Below, one piece after another: positions 44,662 to 53,441 of a stretch of 64,000 bases of DNA; position 1 is the stretch's first letter; each line of letters begins with the position of its first letter. Origin of the DNA: JABCPH02 sp963524305 (GTDB lineage: Bacteria; Fusobacteriota; Fusobacteriia; Fusobacteriales; Leptotrichiaceae); contig CAURGH010000003.1 of NCBI GenBank assembly GCA_963524305.1, positions 116,675 to 180,674 of the forward strand, read 5' to 3'. The position numbers were made by a program, and so were the translations under genes. Under the pieces are notes generated by a model. That model was not told where the DNA came from. It was given only the letters and a program-made list of their open reading frames with translations, and made no database searches.

Positions 44662-46356
44662 TTATAATTTCATATCATCAATACTTTCTAAAAACTCTCT
44701 AATTTTAGGAATTACAGAAGCAATAGTTCCTTGCTCAAAAGGATTTTTCAAGTTGGCAGCTTTCATTAATTCAAAGAAAGGTTTGCTACCTCCTAATTTA
44801 CAAAGTGCCAAATATTCGTCCCATGCTTTTTCACGATTTTCTTGAGATTTTATCCAAAATTGGAATGCACAAACTTGAGCTAATGTGTAATCAATGTAGT
44901 AAAAAGGTGAGTTAAAAATATGTCCTTGTCTAAACCAGAAAGTCCCTTCTTTCAAGTCGTCAACTTCTCCATAATCTCTAGTTGGCAAATATTTTTTCTC
45001 AATTTCAAGCCATTTTGCTCTACGGTCGTCAGGTGTTGCATTTGGATTTTCGTAAACCCAATGTTGGAATTCATCCACAGTAACTCCGTATGGAATGAAT
45101 AATAAAGCTTCTGACAAATGGATAAATTTATATTTTTCAGCATCATTTTCAAAGAAAAGATCCATCCATGGCCAAGTTAAAAATTCCATACTCATTGAAT
45201 GAATTTCACATGCTTCATAAGTAGGCCACAAATATTCAGGAATTTCATATCCACGACTTTGGTAAACTTGGAACGCGTGTCCAGCTTCGTGTGTTAAAAC
45301 ATCCACATCGTGAGAAGTCCCATTAAAATTAGCAAAAATGTAAGGCGATTTATATTCAGGAATGTAAGTACAATAACCACCACTCATTTTACCTTTTTTA
45401 GACAATAAGTCCAAAAGATTTTTTTCTGTCATAAACGAGAAAAATTCAGCAGTTTCTTTTGAAAGTTCGTTATACATAGTTTTTCCATGATTCAAAATCC
45501 ATTCAGGATCTCCATGCGGATCAGCATTTCCAGAATTAAATTTAATTGGTTCATCATAAAATTTCAATTTATCTAGACCAAGTCTTTTTGCCTGTCTTTG
45601 TCTAAGTTCTGTATGAAGAGGAACAATATTTTCTAAAACTTGTTTTCTGTATGAAGCTACCATTTCAGAATCATATTCAAGTCTAGAAAGTCGTGCATAT
45701 CCTAATTCAACATAATTTTTGTATCCTAATTTTTGTGCAATTGTAGTTCTAACTTTTACAAGACCATCATAAATTTTATCAAACTCATCTTTATTCTCTT
45801 TAAAGAAATGAGCTACTTTTTTACTAGCTTCAATTCTAACATTTCTATCTTTTGATTGCGTGTAAGGAACCATTTCAGAAAGATTTTTTTCCTCTCCATC
45901 AAATTGAATTTTTGCACTTGCAATTAATTTGCTATATTTACTAGAAAGTCTATTTTCTTCCTGTAAATCAGGAATAATTTCTTCATTAAAAGTTTTCAAT
46001 GTATTTTCAGCTAAATCAAATAAAAATTTTCCATATTTTTTCTCAAGATCAGTTCTAAATTTTGAATTTACTAATGCTTTGTAAAATTCAGAAATAAATC
46101 CAAATAAAATAGGTGAAATTTCATCTACATATTCATTTTCTTTATCATAAAATTCATCAGTCGTGTCAATACTATGTCTGATAGATACTAATGTTTCCAT
46201 TGTTTCAATGTGATTTCTTAACTTAATAATTTCATCCATATACTTTGTTTGTTCTTCAAGGTTTTTTGCCTCAGAAAAACTCTTAATTAAATTTGAAAAT
46301 TTTTCTTTTGTTTCATCAATGTTAATTTTTTCGTATTTATAGTCATTAAATTTCAT
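44662..46356 (-). CDS. M3 family oligoendopeptidase (PepF-like)
   Basis: The 564-residue zinc metallopeptidase has the M3 signature HEAGHAFQ (HExxH, with the downstream Glu in YEACEIHSMSMEF). The N-terminal half is helical and charged. It degrades short peptides in the cytoplasm. Its start has a structured spacer: AAAGGAGC is 25 bases before ATG 46356, with a perfect 7-bp hairpin between. A stop codon in frame in the hairpin rules out a longer protein. Confidence 0.93.
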   Translation of the reverse strand: MKFNDYKYEKINIDETKEKFSNLIKSFSEAKNLEEQTKYMDEIIKLRNHIETMETLVSIRHSIDTTDEFYDKENEYVDEISPILFGFISEFYKALVNSKFRTDLEKKYGKFLFDLAENTLKTFNEEIIPDLQEENRLSSKYSKLIASAKIQFDGEEKNLSEMVPYTQSKDRNVRIEASKKVAHFFKENKDEFDKIYDGLVKVRTTIAQKLGYKNYVELGYARLSRLEYDSEMVASYRKQVLENIVPLHTELRQRQAKRLGLDKLKFYDEPIKFNSGNADPHGDPEWILNHGKTMYNELSKETAEFFSFMTEKNLLDLLSKKGKMSGGYCTYIPEYKSPYIFANFNGTSHDVDVLTHEAGHAFQVYQSRGYEIPEYLWPTYEACEIHSMSMEFLTWPWMDLFFENDAEKYKFIHLSEALLFIPYGVTVDEFQHWVYENPNATPDDRRAKWLEIEKKYLPTRDYGEVDDLKEGTFWFRQGHIFNSPFYYIDYTLAQVCAFQFWIKSQENREKAWDEYLALCKLGGSKPFFELMKAANLKNPFEQGTIASVIPKIREFLESIDDMKL

Positions 46357-46363
46357 ATTATTT

Positions 46364-46380
46364 GATTCTTAAAAAGAATC
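46364..46380 (-). promoter_or_regulatory. Hairpin between Shine-Dalgarno and start of the oligoendopeptidase gene
   Basis: GATTCTT pairs with AAGAATC around TTT, right after AAAGGAGC (minus strand, 46381-46388) and 7 nt before the ATG. It would bring the ribosome binding site to normal distance. Confidence 0.6.
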
Positions 46381-46635
46381 GCTCCTTTCTTTTTGATAGT
46401 TTGATTATATCCTATTTGAGAAAAGATTACAATTTTTTTTAGAATTCTTTTTATTTGTTATGAAAAAGAGTAGGAAAGTTGATTTTTATTGAATATTTTT
46501 TGTTATTTATTCCAAAAAAATAATATGTAATTTCATAAATTTCTAGTATGTGAAAATAAAAAAAATCCAAATAAAAAATAAAGAGAAAAATGTTAGAATA
46601 ATTAAAAAGAAAATTAAAAAAATTTGGAGGAAGAT

Positions 46636-46893
46636 ATGAAAAAAGTATTGACTTTATCAGTATTGGCAATGATGATGACATTTTCTATTGCGAATGCGAA
46701 AACTACTAGAAGAAACAGAGTTACAAAAAAAACAGTTGCTAAAAAAGTAACACCTAAAAAGGCTACACCAAAAAAAGTAGTTCAAAAACCAGTAGCAAAA
46801 CTAGCAAAAGTGGCAACCCCTGCATCATCAACTTGTGGAGTTCCAGCTCCTAAAGCAGAAGTAAAACCAGGGATTTGCAAATTACCAAAATAA
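46636..46893 (+). CDS. Small secreted Lys-rich hypothetical protein
   Basis: The 85-residue protein has a signal peptide (about residues 1-21, cleavage after ANA) and a basic mature part with repeated KKATPKK-like units and two Cys near the C-terminus. It lacks a known domain. ATG 46636 follows GGAGGA; an upstream TTG at 46624 lies inside that site. It resembles Ala/Lys-rich small exported proteins common in fusobacteria by composition only. Confidence 0.65.
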   Translation: MKKVLTLSVLAMMMTFSIANAKTTRRNRVTKKTVAKKVTPKKATPKKVVQKPVAKLAKVATPASSTCGVPAPKAEVKPGICKLPK

Positions 46894-47081
46894 AAGAATT
46901 GGAAGTAATTAGTTGTAGAATTTTTAAATAAAATAAAGTAAGAAACTATATTTAGATAACCAAATTATTCTGTGAGCAAATGAAAAAAAAAAATTTACAA
47001 ATTTTTAAAAGTATGTAATAATTATAAATGAGTTTTTACTCAACTTAGTGAAAAAAATAATTTTATTAAAGGAGAGAGATT

Positions 47082-47837
47082 ATGCACGAGGACACATTAG
47101 CAAGTATTTCAGGAGCAGCGAAGAAGAAAATTGAGTTGCTACGTGAAAGTAAATTAAAATATTTAATGTCAGCAGGATTGGCTGGACTGTTTATAGGATT
47201 TGGAATTATGCTTATTTTTGTAATCGCAGGTCTGGCAGGGAATCCAGCTAGTAAAATAGTAATGGGAGTAGCATTTCCTGTAGCATTGAGTTTGGTAGTG
47301 GCTTTAGGGACAGAGCTATTTACAGGGAATAATATGGTTGGAATGGTAGGATTCTTGAATAAAGCGATAACTGGGAAAGATTTAATTGAAATGTGGATAA
47401 GTTCGTATATTGGGAATTTAATTGGTTCAATTATTGGTGGAGCTTTGTTCTTTTATTCGGGAGTTGCCTCTCAATCAATAGCAGCAGCAATTGTAAAAGG
47501 AAGTGTTGGTAAAATTACAGCACCGGCTGGACAGTTGTTTTTTAGAGGGATTTTGTGTAATTTTCTTGTATGTTTAGCAGTACTTGCTGGAATAAAATTA
47601 AAAGAAGAAACGGCAAAATTAATTATGGTTTTCTGGTGTTTGTTTGTGTTTATTACAGCAGGATTTGAGCATAGTGTGGCTAATATGATACTTTTAACAA
47701 TTGGAGCTTTGATTGATGGGACAAAAGTTACTTTATCAGGATTTGCGTATAACTTGTTGTTTGTAACATTAGGAAATATCGTAGGTGGATCGTTTATTGG
47801 ATTTGCTTATTACTTTATTGGAAAAAAGAAAAAATAG
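47082..47837 (+). CDS. Formate/nitrite transporter family channel
   Basis: The 251-residue membrane protein has six predicted helices and the FNT features ALGTELFTGNNMVG (about residues 84-97), ISSYIGNLIGSIIGG (about 107-121) and FEHSVANMIL (about 193-202; the central His). FNT channels are pentameric and carry formate, nitrite or hydrosulfide; which one is unclear. AGGAGAGAG precedes the ATG. A terminator shared with the convergent MFS gene follows. Confidence 0.92.
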   Translation: MHEDTLASISGAAKKKIELLRESKLKYLMSAGLAGLFIGFGIMLIFVIAGLAGNPASKIVMGVAFPVALSLVVALGTELFTGNNMVGMVGFLNKAITGKDLIEMWISSYIGNLIGSIIGGALFFYSGVASQSIAAAIVKGSVGKITAPAGQLFFRGILCNFLVCLAVLAGIKLKEETAKLIMVFWCLFVFITAGFEHSVANMILLTIGALIDGTKVTLSGFAYNLLFVTLGNIVGGSFIGFAYYFIGKKKK

Positions 47838-47850
47838 GAAAAACAGGGAA

Positions 47851-47885
47851 AATGAGATTAACCAATTTAGGCTAATCTCATTTTT
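47851..47885. terminator. Bidirectional terminator overlapping the MFS gene 3' end
   Basis: AATGAGATTA pairs perfectly with TAATCTCATT and is followed by T on the plus strand. The last codons of the MFS gene (minus strand) are inside the hairpin. Confidence 0.82.
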
Positions 47886-49105
47886 GGATGGAAAATAATT
47901 AGTAAAATTAAAACAATTGAAATTACAATGATGTTTACAATGAATGGTAAAAAGCTGTTAATTGATAAAATGTAGCCTGATAAAAGTGATCCAACAGCAT
48001 TTCCTAAAAAGCTCACAGCTGAAGCAACACCTAAAATTTTACCTTGCTCGTATTTGTAATTTTTTGCAATAATCGTATTTCCAAGTGATTTTACGATTTC
48101 GTAAGTCATTGTGTACAAAGCCATTAAAATATATGATGGAAGCGTTAAATTTAATCCGTGCGAATTTAATCTAAATAAAATAATTCCCATTAGTATGATT
48201 CCGATAAAAAGTAATGCTTTGTAAAGTAGAAGTTCTTTGTATTTTTTTAATAAAAAACTTAGTAAAATACTTGTTCCAAAAAAGGCAGTAAGCGATGAAA
48301 ACATTACAAATGTTCCAATTGTGTTTGAAGAAACTTTTACGTAAAATTTTAAAAAGTAGTTTATAGAGCTTCCAAAAGTGTAAATTCCAATTCCTGTTAG
48401 AAAAATGATGAAGCAGAAAAATTTAGAGAAGGGGTCTAATTCCTTGATATAAGTAAATGTTGAAAAAGGATTTAGATTTTTTTTCTCATTTGTTTTTCCA
48501 GCTGAATTTTCTTCAAATTTATCGCTTTTAATTTCTTTCATTATAATAAAAATTAGTAAAAATGCGATAATTCCACAAATGAACTGTAATCCAAATGAAT
48601 ATCGCGGATCAATTAATGCGACTAATCCTCCAACTTTTTGACCGATTGCACCACCGATAATAGCAGCAGAACTTACTTTTGCGATGTTTTTAGCTTTTTC
48701 TTCTTTTGAAGAAATTTGACTAACGTATCCAAATGCGACTGCATAAGTTCCTCCAGAAGCGAATCCTGATATAATTCGTGCTAAATAAATAAATGATAAA
48801 TACGGTGAGAATCCAAAGATTAACTGTGCTGAACCATAAATTAATGGCATAAATTTAAAGATTTTTTTCATTCCAACGTGATCAGCTAAAGATCCCAAAT
48901 ATGGCGATGAAATGAACATCGAGCAACTCATAAGAGCTAATAAAACTCCAGAAATACTCTTTTTCCAGTTTCTAAGTTCGATTAATGCTGGCGTGGCTGG
49001 ATGTCCTAAGTTGTATAGAAATATACAAAAAAACATTAAAAATATCATTCTATTTATATTATTTTGAAAAAAAGAATGAGAATTAACTTTTTTTGTTGAT
49101 GTCAT
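47867..49105 (-). CDS. Major facilitator superfamily transporter
   Basis: The 412-residue protein has twelve predicted membrane helices. The loop between helices 2 and 3 has GSLADHVGMKKIFK (about residues 71-84), matching the MFS motif G-x-x-x-D-x-x-G-x-K. GYILSINSFLPF near the end is consistent with a drug:H+ type. Substrate is unknown. AGGAGGA precedes the ATG. Confidence 0.9.
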   Translation of the reverse strand: MTSTKKVNSHSFFQNNINRMIFLMFFCIFLYNLGHPATPALIELRNWKKSISGVLLALMSCSMFISSPYLGSLADHVGMKKIFKFMPLIYGSAQLIFGFSPYLSFIYLARIISGFASGGTYAVAFGYVSQISSKEEKAKNIAKVSSAAIIGGAIGQKVGGLVALIDPRYSFGLQFICGIIAFLLIFIIMKEIKSDKFEENSAGKTNEKKNLNPFSTFTYIKELDPFSKFFCFIIFLTGIGIYTFGSSINYFLKFYVKVSSNTIGTFVMFSSLTAFFGTSILLSFLLKKYKELLLYKALLFIGIILMGIILFRLNSHGLNLTLPSYILMALYTMTYEIVKSLGNTIIAKNYKYEQGKILGVASAVSFLGNAVGSLLSGYILSINSFLPFIVNIIVISIVLILLIIFHPKMRLA

Positions 49106-49177
49106 AAATTTTTTCCTCCTAAAATAATTTTTCTTTTTTGTCTATCACAAAAAAAGTAAAAAGACGTCGTTAATTTT

Positions 49178-49959
49178 TTAAATAAAAATTTCTGAAACTG
49201 CAAATAAAACAGCTTTTCCACTCAATGAAACTCGATTTTTTTCTCTATCTAATTTGCAATAAAGAATTCCTGTCCGTTTGGAAGCTTGAAATGCGACAAT
49301 TTCATTTTTTCCCAATTTATCTGACCAAAGTGGTACAAGATGACAATGTCCAGAGCCACAAACAGGATCTTCAGAAACATTCAACTTTGGTGCAAAAGAA
49401 CGAGAAACACAATCAAATTCTGAGTTTTCATCAGCTTTAGCCGTAATGTGCAAAAGAAGTCCATCAAGCAATTTAATTTTTTCCAAATTTGGCTCAAACT
49501 TTTCCACAAGTTCCGAATTTTCTAAAACACAAACTAAATCCCTATCAATAAAGACTTCTAGTGGTTTAACTCCAATCGCATTAATTATTTCTTCCGTAAT
49601 TTCAACAGATTTTAAGTCGTAAGAAGGAAAATTTAACTCAAATAATTCTCCTTTTTTATGAACAGTTAAATCGCCACTCAATGTGTCAAACACGATTTTA
49701 TCAATATTTTTTTCATAAAAATTAGTTATCACAAAAGCTGTCGCCAAAGTAGCATGTCCACAAAGGTCGATTTCTCCGCCAGGAGTGAACCAACGCAATC
49801 TATATTTTTTATTTTCCTTCACAGCAAAAGCCGTTTCTGATAAATTCTAGTAATCGAAAGCATCAAGTCGTCATCTATCCAAGAATTCATAATACACACA
49901 GCAGCAGGATTTCCTTTAAAAACTGTATCTGTAAATGCATCTACAATATATTGCTTCAT
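49178..49959 (-). pseudogene. PhzF family isomerase, frameshifted
   Basis: From ATG 49959 the frame reads MKQYIVDAFTDTVFKGNPAA and on to DDDLMLSITR, then shifts near 49838-49850. The other frame continues with LSETAFAVKE, then WFTPGGEIDLCGHATLATA and the C-terminal CGSGHCHLVP to 49178. Loss of about four bases (or another change of one frame) between ACTAGA and the LSETAF codons explains it; the PhzF catalytic Glu is in that segment. AAAGGA precedes the ATG. Without a repair the product stops at about 46 residues. A sequencing error is possible. Confidence 0.85.
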
Positions 49960-49994
49960 ATTTTTCCTTTCTGTTTATTTTGAAATAAATTTAA

Positions 49995-50044
49995 AAAATT
50001 AGTTTTGAATACTTCAGAATATTGTATAGTAAAATGGGGAAAAA
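49995..50044. repeat. 50-bp dispersed repeat, copy A (phzF promoter)
   Basis: This AAAATTAGTTTT...TAGTAAAATGGGGAAAAA segment matches copy B at 59122-59172 at roughly 80 per cent of positions. Both are upstream of minus-strand genes and contain the promoter spacer. Confidence 0.65.
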
Positions 50045-50049
50045 TTCAA
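50021..50049 (-). promoter_or_regulatory. Promoter of the phzF pseudogene
   Basis: On the minus strand TTGAAT (50044-50049) and TACAAT (50021-50026) have a 17-bp spacer that contains TTTCCCCATTTTACTA. Confidence 0.7.
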
Positions 50050-50130
50050 GGTTTTAATGAATTTTTGTTTACAATATTATAAGTTACAATATTGAATATA
50101 ATAATTTAGGGCTAAAAAATCTTAAAATAA

Positions 50131-50220
50131 AGACTACTTAAAAGTATCCAAACATTTTCAGACTGTATCGCAAAAGAATTGAAAAAACAAGTAAAAGAAT
50201 TTTTGGAATTTATTAAATAG
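50131..50220 (+). pseudogene. C-terminal remnant of an unknown gene
   Basis: A 29-codon open stretch between two stops encodes RLLKSIQTFSDCIAKELKK followed by QVKEFLEFIK. The amphipathic, Lys-rich pattern resembles the C-terminus of a transposase or helicase, but I cannot assign it. No start codon is available. Confidence 0.3.
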
Positions 50221-50313
50221 ACTTGAATTTTAAGAAAATTTGATGTTTAATTTATTAAAGAAAAAAACAAAAGAAGAATAGCTTTTATGAGTTATCCTTC
50301 TTTTGTTATTAAT

Positions 50314-51756
50314 TTAACTGTTATATTCAAAATCCAAAATATCTTTTCTAATATCCCTTATCAAAAATTTTATTAAATTATCTGATTCTGTTTGAATTAA
50401 AAGAAACAATCTTGCCAGTATTTTCCCAACAAAAACTTTTTTTATCTGATCCATCTCATTTAATGTATGATGTTTTAGAAAACTGATTAAATCGTCTACT
50501 TTATTAACAATATTATTTACAGATATATTTTCAAATCGTTTATCCAAAATAAATCTTTCATAAATCGTAGAATTTTTATTAATTCGGATTCCCTCCTTCT
50601 TTTCCACAGCCGTAGCTTTTGAAAACTGATCATAAATTTCTGAATAGAGCATATCATTTGGACCTTCAAAGATAGTAAATGGTCTAAAGTCAATTGCCAC
50701 ATTGCTCATTGGATGCCCAGCTTCAAATCCTTTTGCCCCTAGAAGTTTTTGTGCGATTTTTGCTGCCTTGTAAGTATATTCAGTAGCAAGGCTCTTTATA
50801 ATATTTGCTTCCATTAATTTATCTGAAACAGACTTATCTGGAGAGACATTATTGCAAGTATAGCTATACATAATTTTTGATATATCGTAAGTATTTTTGA
50901 TTTCATTTAATTCATTTTGAACAAATGGTATTTCTTTTCTGGCAAATTTATTTATATTTTTTACAATATATTCCATAATTCCATGTGTCATTCCAACTAG
51001 TTGCAATCGGCTTCTTATAAAGATATTTTGAAATTCTCTAAGACAATTTGCCCTGTTTTCTGAAAGTTTTATTATATATTTTGCAGGAATCTTTGCATCA
51101 ACATGATTTACAGCATATCTTACTGCTTTTAAACCTTCCGAATTTAGTACATCATAAGTTATATATTCTCTTGGAACTAAAATTAAGCTAATTACTTTTG
51201 ATAATTTTCCTTCTTTCTTTTCCTTTGCGGCAATTAATAAAAAATCACTTTGAGAATTTCCTTGCCAATATTTATCAGCTTTAACATGAATTGTATTTTC
51301 ATCAACATATTCATAGTAAGACTGCATTTCTTTTGCTATGGCAGATCCAGAAGTTTCAGGCTCTGTTATAGCCAGTCCTCCACCTTCTCCGTTAAATATC
51401 ATTTTCAAGACCTTTTCAATTTGCTCCTCATTCCCATATTCAACAAGCGGTTGTAATACTAATGCCCCTTCAATCCCTATTCTAAGTGTAACTGGTACGC
51501 CATAGTTCCCAGCAATTCTAAGTACTTCCTGAATTTCAAACTGGCTGTTTTTTCTTCCTCCAAATTTTTCTGGTAGAAAAGGCAGTAAAAGTCCACATTT
51601 TTTTATACCTAACCATTTCTTCTCTGACAAATAGCTCATCAAATTTATCTTTTCAATATTTCCATTTGAAAAAACTTCGTTAAAAGCCTTCTTTATATTA
51701 GACAAAAATTCTTCTGTATTCATTTTTAGCAAATTTCCATTTATAAATTTATTCAT
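50314..51756 (-). CDS. Acyl-CoA dehydrogenase-like flavoprotein
   Basis: The 480-residue protein has the ACAD fold: helical N-terminus with LLPFLPEKFGG (about residues 58-68), the middle domain GGGLAITEPETSGSA (about 125-139), and the C-terminal helical domain with LGAKGFE and FEGPNDMLYSE, where the Glu of FEG is the usual catalytic base. Start ATG 51756 follows GGAGGAG; a longer frame to 51804 lacks one. No electron-transfer flavoprotein or other beta-oxidation genes are nearby, so its substrate is open. It is monocistronic with its own promoter. Confidence 0.82.
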   Translation of the reverse strand: MNKFINGNLLKMNTEEFLSNIKKAFNEVFSNGNIEKINLMSYLSEKKWLGIKKCGLLLPFLPEKFGGRKNSQFEIQEVLRIAGNYGVPVTLRIGIEGALVLQPLVEYGNEEQIEKVLKMIFNGEGGGLAITEPETSGSAIAKEMQSYYEYVDENTIHVKADKYWQGNSQSDFLLIAAKEKKEGKLSKVISLILVPREYITYDVLNSEGLKAVRYAVNHVDAKIPAKYIIKLSENRANCLREFQNIFIRSRLQLVGMTHGIMEYIVKNINKFARKEIPFVQNELNEIKNTYDISKIMYSYTCNNVSPDKSVSDKLMEANIIKSLATEYTYKAAKIAQKLLGAKGFEAGHPMSNVAIDFRPFTIFEGPNDMLYSEIYDQFSKATAVEKKEGIRINKNSTIYERFILDKRFENISVNNIVNKVDDLISFLKHHTLNEMDQIKKVFVGKILARLFLLIQTESDNLIKFLIRDIRKDILDFEYNS

Positions 51757-51781
51757 TTTTCTCCTCCCAAGTAAGTAATTT

Positions 51782-51801
51782 AAATCAAAATATTTTGATT
51801 T
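51782..51801. promoter_or_regulatory. 20-nt perfect palindrome upstream of the ACAD-like gene
   Basis: AAATCAAAATATTTTGATTT reads the same on both strands. It lies 26 bp upstream of the ATG and downstream of the promoter, so it could be an operator. Confidence 0.55.
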
Positions 51802-51830
51802 CAAAATAATTTGTTTATATAACAGTTGTT

Positions 51831-51859
51831 ATTATAACATAAATGAAAAAAAATGACAA
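51831..51859 (-). promoter_or_regulatory. Promoter of the ACAD-like gene
   Basis: On the minus strand TTGTCA (51854-51859) and TATAAT (51831-51836) have a 17-bp spacer with an extended TG. Confidence 0.78.
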
Positions 51860-52168
51860 TTTATTAATAAAGTTATTTTAGTAACTTGTTTTAATTCAGT
51901 TAAGATTGAGAAAAAAAGGAATATCATCTTTTTTAATTGAATGAAAAAAATTAATTTAATATACTGAAAATAACAAAAAATTGAGTATAGGAGTAATGAA
52001 ATTAAATTTGAGGAAATAAAAAAACATTGTATTTAGTATTGAAATTTATGATTTTAGTTATAGAATTTAAGAAAAATCTGAATAGAATGAAAATTTAAAA
52101 TTATTTAAAATTCTGAAAATTTAGGAAATTACATAATTTTTTTGAAAAAAATAAATTCTTATTCTAAA

Positions 52169-52185
52169 GGGACAAAATGTGTCTC
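52169..52185. promoter_or_regulatory. Dyad at the promoter of the 52237 gene
   Basis: GGGACA and TGTCTC flank AAATG (5 of 6 arm positions pair). It ends 10 bp upstream of TATAAT (52196-52201). It could be the site of the WYL regulator encoded downstream (inference). Confidence 0.4.
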
Positions 52186-52236
52186 ATATAAAAAGTATAA
52201 TTAAATAACAAAAATAAAGTTGAGGAGATGGGGAAA

Positions 52237-53367
52237 ATGAGTAATGTAAAATTAGTTAAAAATGATGCTTTTTATAACGCTGAGTTTGATATCGATATTT
52301 TTTTGTACTGGATGATAAAATGGTTAAATATTGAGACTACAAATAATAGCAGTAAGGTGGCTTTAAAAAATATGGCAAAAAAATTTATTGAGGAAATTTT
52401 AGGAGAAAAGTTAACTACAGAAGATATTGAGATACATTTTTCAAATAAAAATTATTATTCTGAAAATAGAACTTTTATTGATAGAATTTTAGGTAATTGT
52501 TCGATTTTGTTAATTTTAAATAGGAATCAAAATGGAAACAGAAAATATATATATTTCAGAGATTTTAGTTATTACGAATATTCAAAAGATTTTAATGAAT
52601 ACAATGGGAAATTAATTAAATTATTAAAAAAATATGAGAATTTAAAAGAAAACGAAGAGAATAATGTAAAAATTGTTCATTTTTCATCTGATTTAATTTC
52701 TAGGTATGAAAAGGAAGAAGTAGAAGAAATAAGTATTTTATACGATAAAGAAAAATTTTTAACTTTATTTGAAAATTCAAAAAAATATATAGATGACAGT
52801 ATTTTTGACAGTTATTACAATCAAATTAATCAGGAAAATAAGAAAAATTTTGGTGTAAGTATTAACGAAAATTTATCTTTATATTTAGTCTTAGAAAGTT
52901 ATATAAATAAAAAATTTGAAGATTATGATGTATATCGTTGTTTTGATTATATAAAATGGTTGAAACATGAATTTTTTATAGAATGTTTTTGTGTAAATTT
53001 AATTGCAGAAGATAAAAAAACAAATAATTATTTTTTGTTAAAATGGTTTAATGATAATAAAATCGAAGAAAAGACAATAAAATTAATTCAGAAAGAATTA
53101 AAAAATATATTTCCTAATTTTAAGGAAGTTAATTATGAAGATATTGATTGTGAAAATAATGAAATTCCATTAATGTGTTTTACAGTAAATCTAGATAGTT
53201 CATTAAAAGATATAAAAAAAATGGTTGATAAAATAACGGAAAAAATTGAGAAATTTAATAAAATGAAAAATTGTAGAGACATAAGAGAGGAATATGTAGA
53301 ATATTTTGAAGAAGAGAGATTAAAGAAAAGATTTCGAAGTAAAAGAAAAATTAGGAAAAAGTTTTAA
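52237..53367 (+). CDS. PDDEXK_4-related protein, catalytic motif lost
   Basis: The 376-residue protein is not directly recognisable, but it aligns by eye along its length with the PD-(D/E)XK protein at 55149-56344: IFLYWMIKWLN with AFICWLCNWVN, KFIEEILGEKL with DFIEKMSGEKL, FIDRILG with KIDVLLE, and the YDKEKFLTLFENSKKYIDDS region with FERKDMLALLEKYKNSFNNI. The E-x-K of the nuclease core is replaced by FRDFSYYEY, so it is probably catalytically dead. The C-terminus is very basic (RFRSKRKIRKKF). ATG 52237 has AGGAG nine bases upstream. It precedes the WYL regulator by 74 bp. Confidence 0.6.
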   Translation: MSNVKLVKNDAFYNAEFDIDIFLYWMIKWLNIETTNNSSKVALKNMAKKFIEEILGEKLTTEDIEIHFSNKNYYSENRTFIDRILGNCSILLILNRNQNGNRKYIYFRDFSYYEYSKDFNEYNGKLIKLLKKYENLKENEENNVKIVHFSSDLISRYEKEEVEEISILYDKEKFLTLFENSKKYIDDSIFDSYYNQINQENKKNFGVSINENLSLYLVLESYINKKFEDYDVYRCFDYIKWLKHEFFIECFCVNLIAEDKKTNNYFLLKWFNDNKIEEKTIKLIQKELKNIFPNFKEVNYEDIDCENNEIPLMCFTVNLDSSLKDIKKMVDKITEKIEKFNKMKNCRDIREEYVEYFEEERLKKRFRSKRKIRKKF

Positions 53368-53441
53368 ATTTTGAAAAAGTGATAAATCAAGGTATAATTA
53401 AAACGTTGAGAAGAATTTTTTAGAAAGGCTTAATCTTAATC

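Larger units (their letters stand above)
49960..50313. other. Intergenic region with a promoter repeat and a gene remnant
   Basis: The 350-bp gap contains the phzF promoter (50021-50049) inside a 50-bp repeat also found at 59122-59172, and a 29-codon remnant at 50131-50220. I see nothing else coding. Confidence 0.6.
51757..52236. other. Divergent intergenic region
   Basis: About 480 bp separate the ACAD-like gene and the PDDEXK-like gene. It contains a 20-nt palindrome (51782-51801), the ACAD promoter (51831-51859), and a GGGACA/TGTCTC dyad (52169-52185) near a TATAAT (52196). The centre (51860-52160) is AT-rich with nothing recognisable. Confidence 0.6.

Noticed and set aside
52141..52201. 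A full sigma-70 promoter for the 52237 gene
   Set aside because: TATAAT at 52196 is good but no -35 with 16-18 bp spacing is visible, so only the dyad and -10 are reported.
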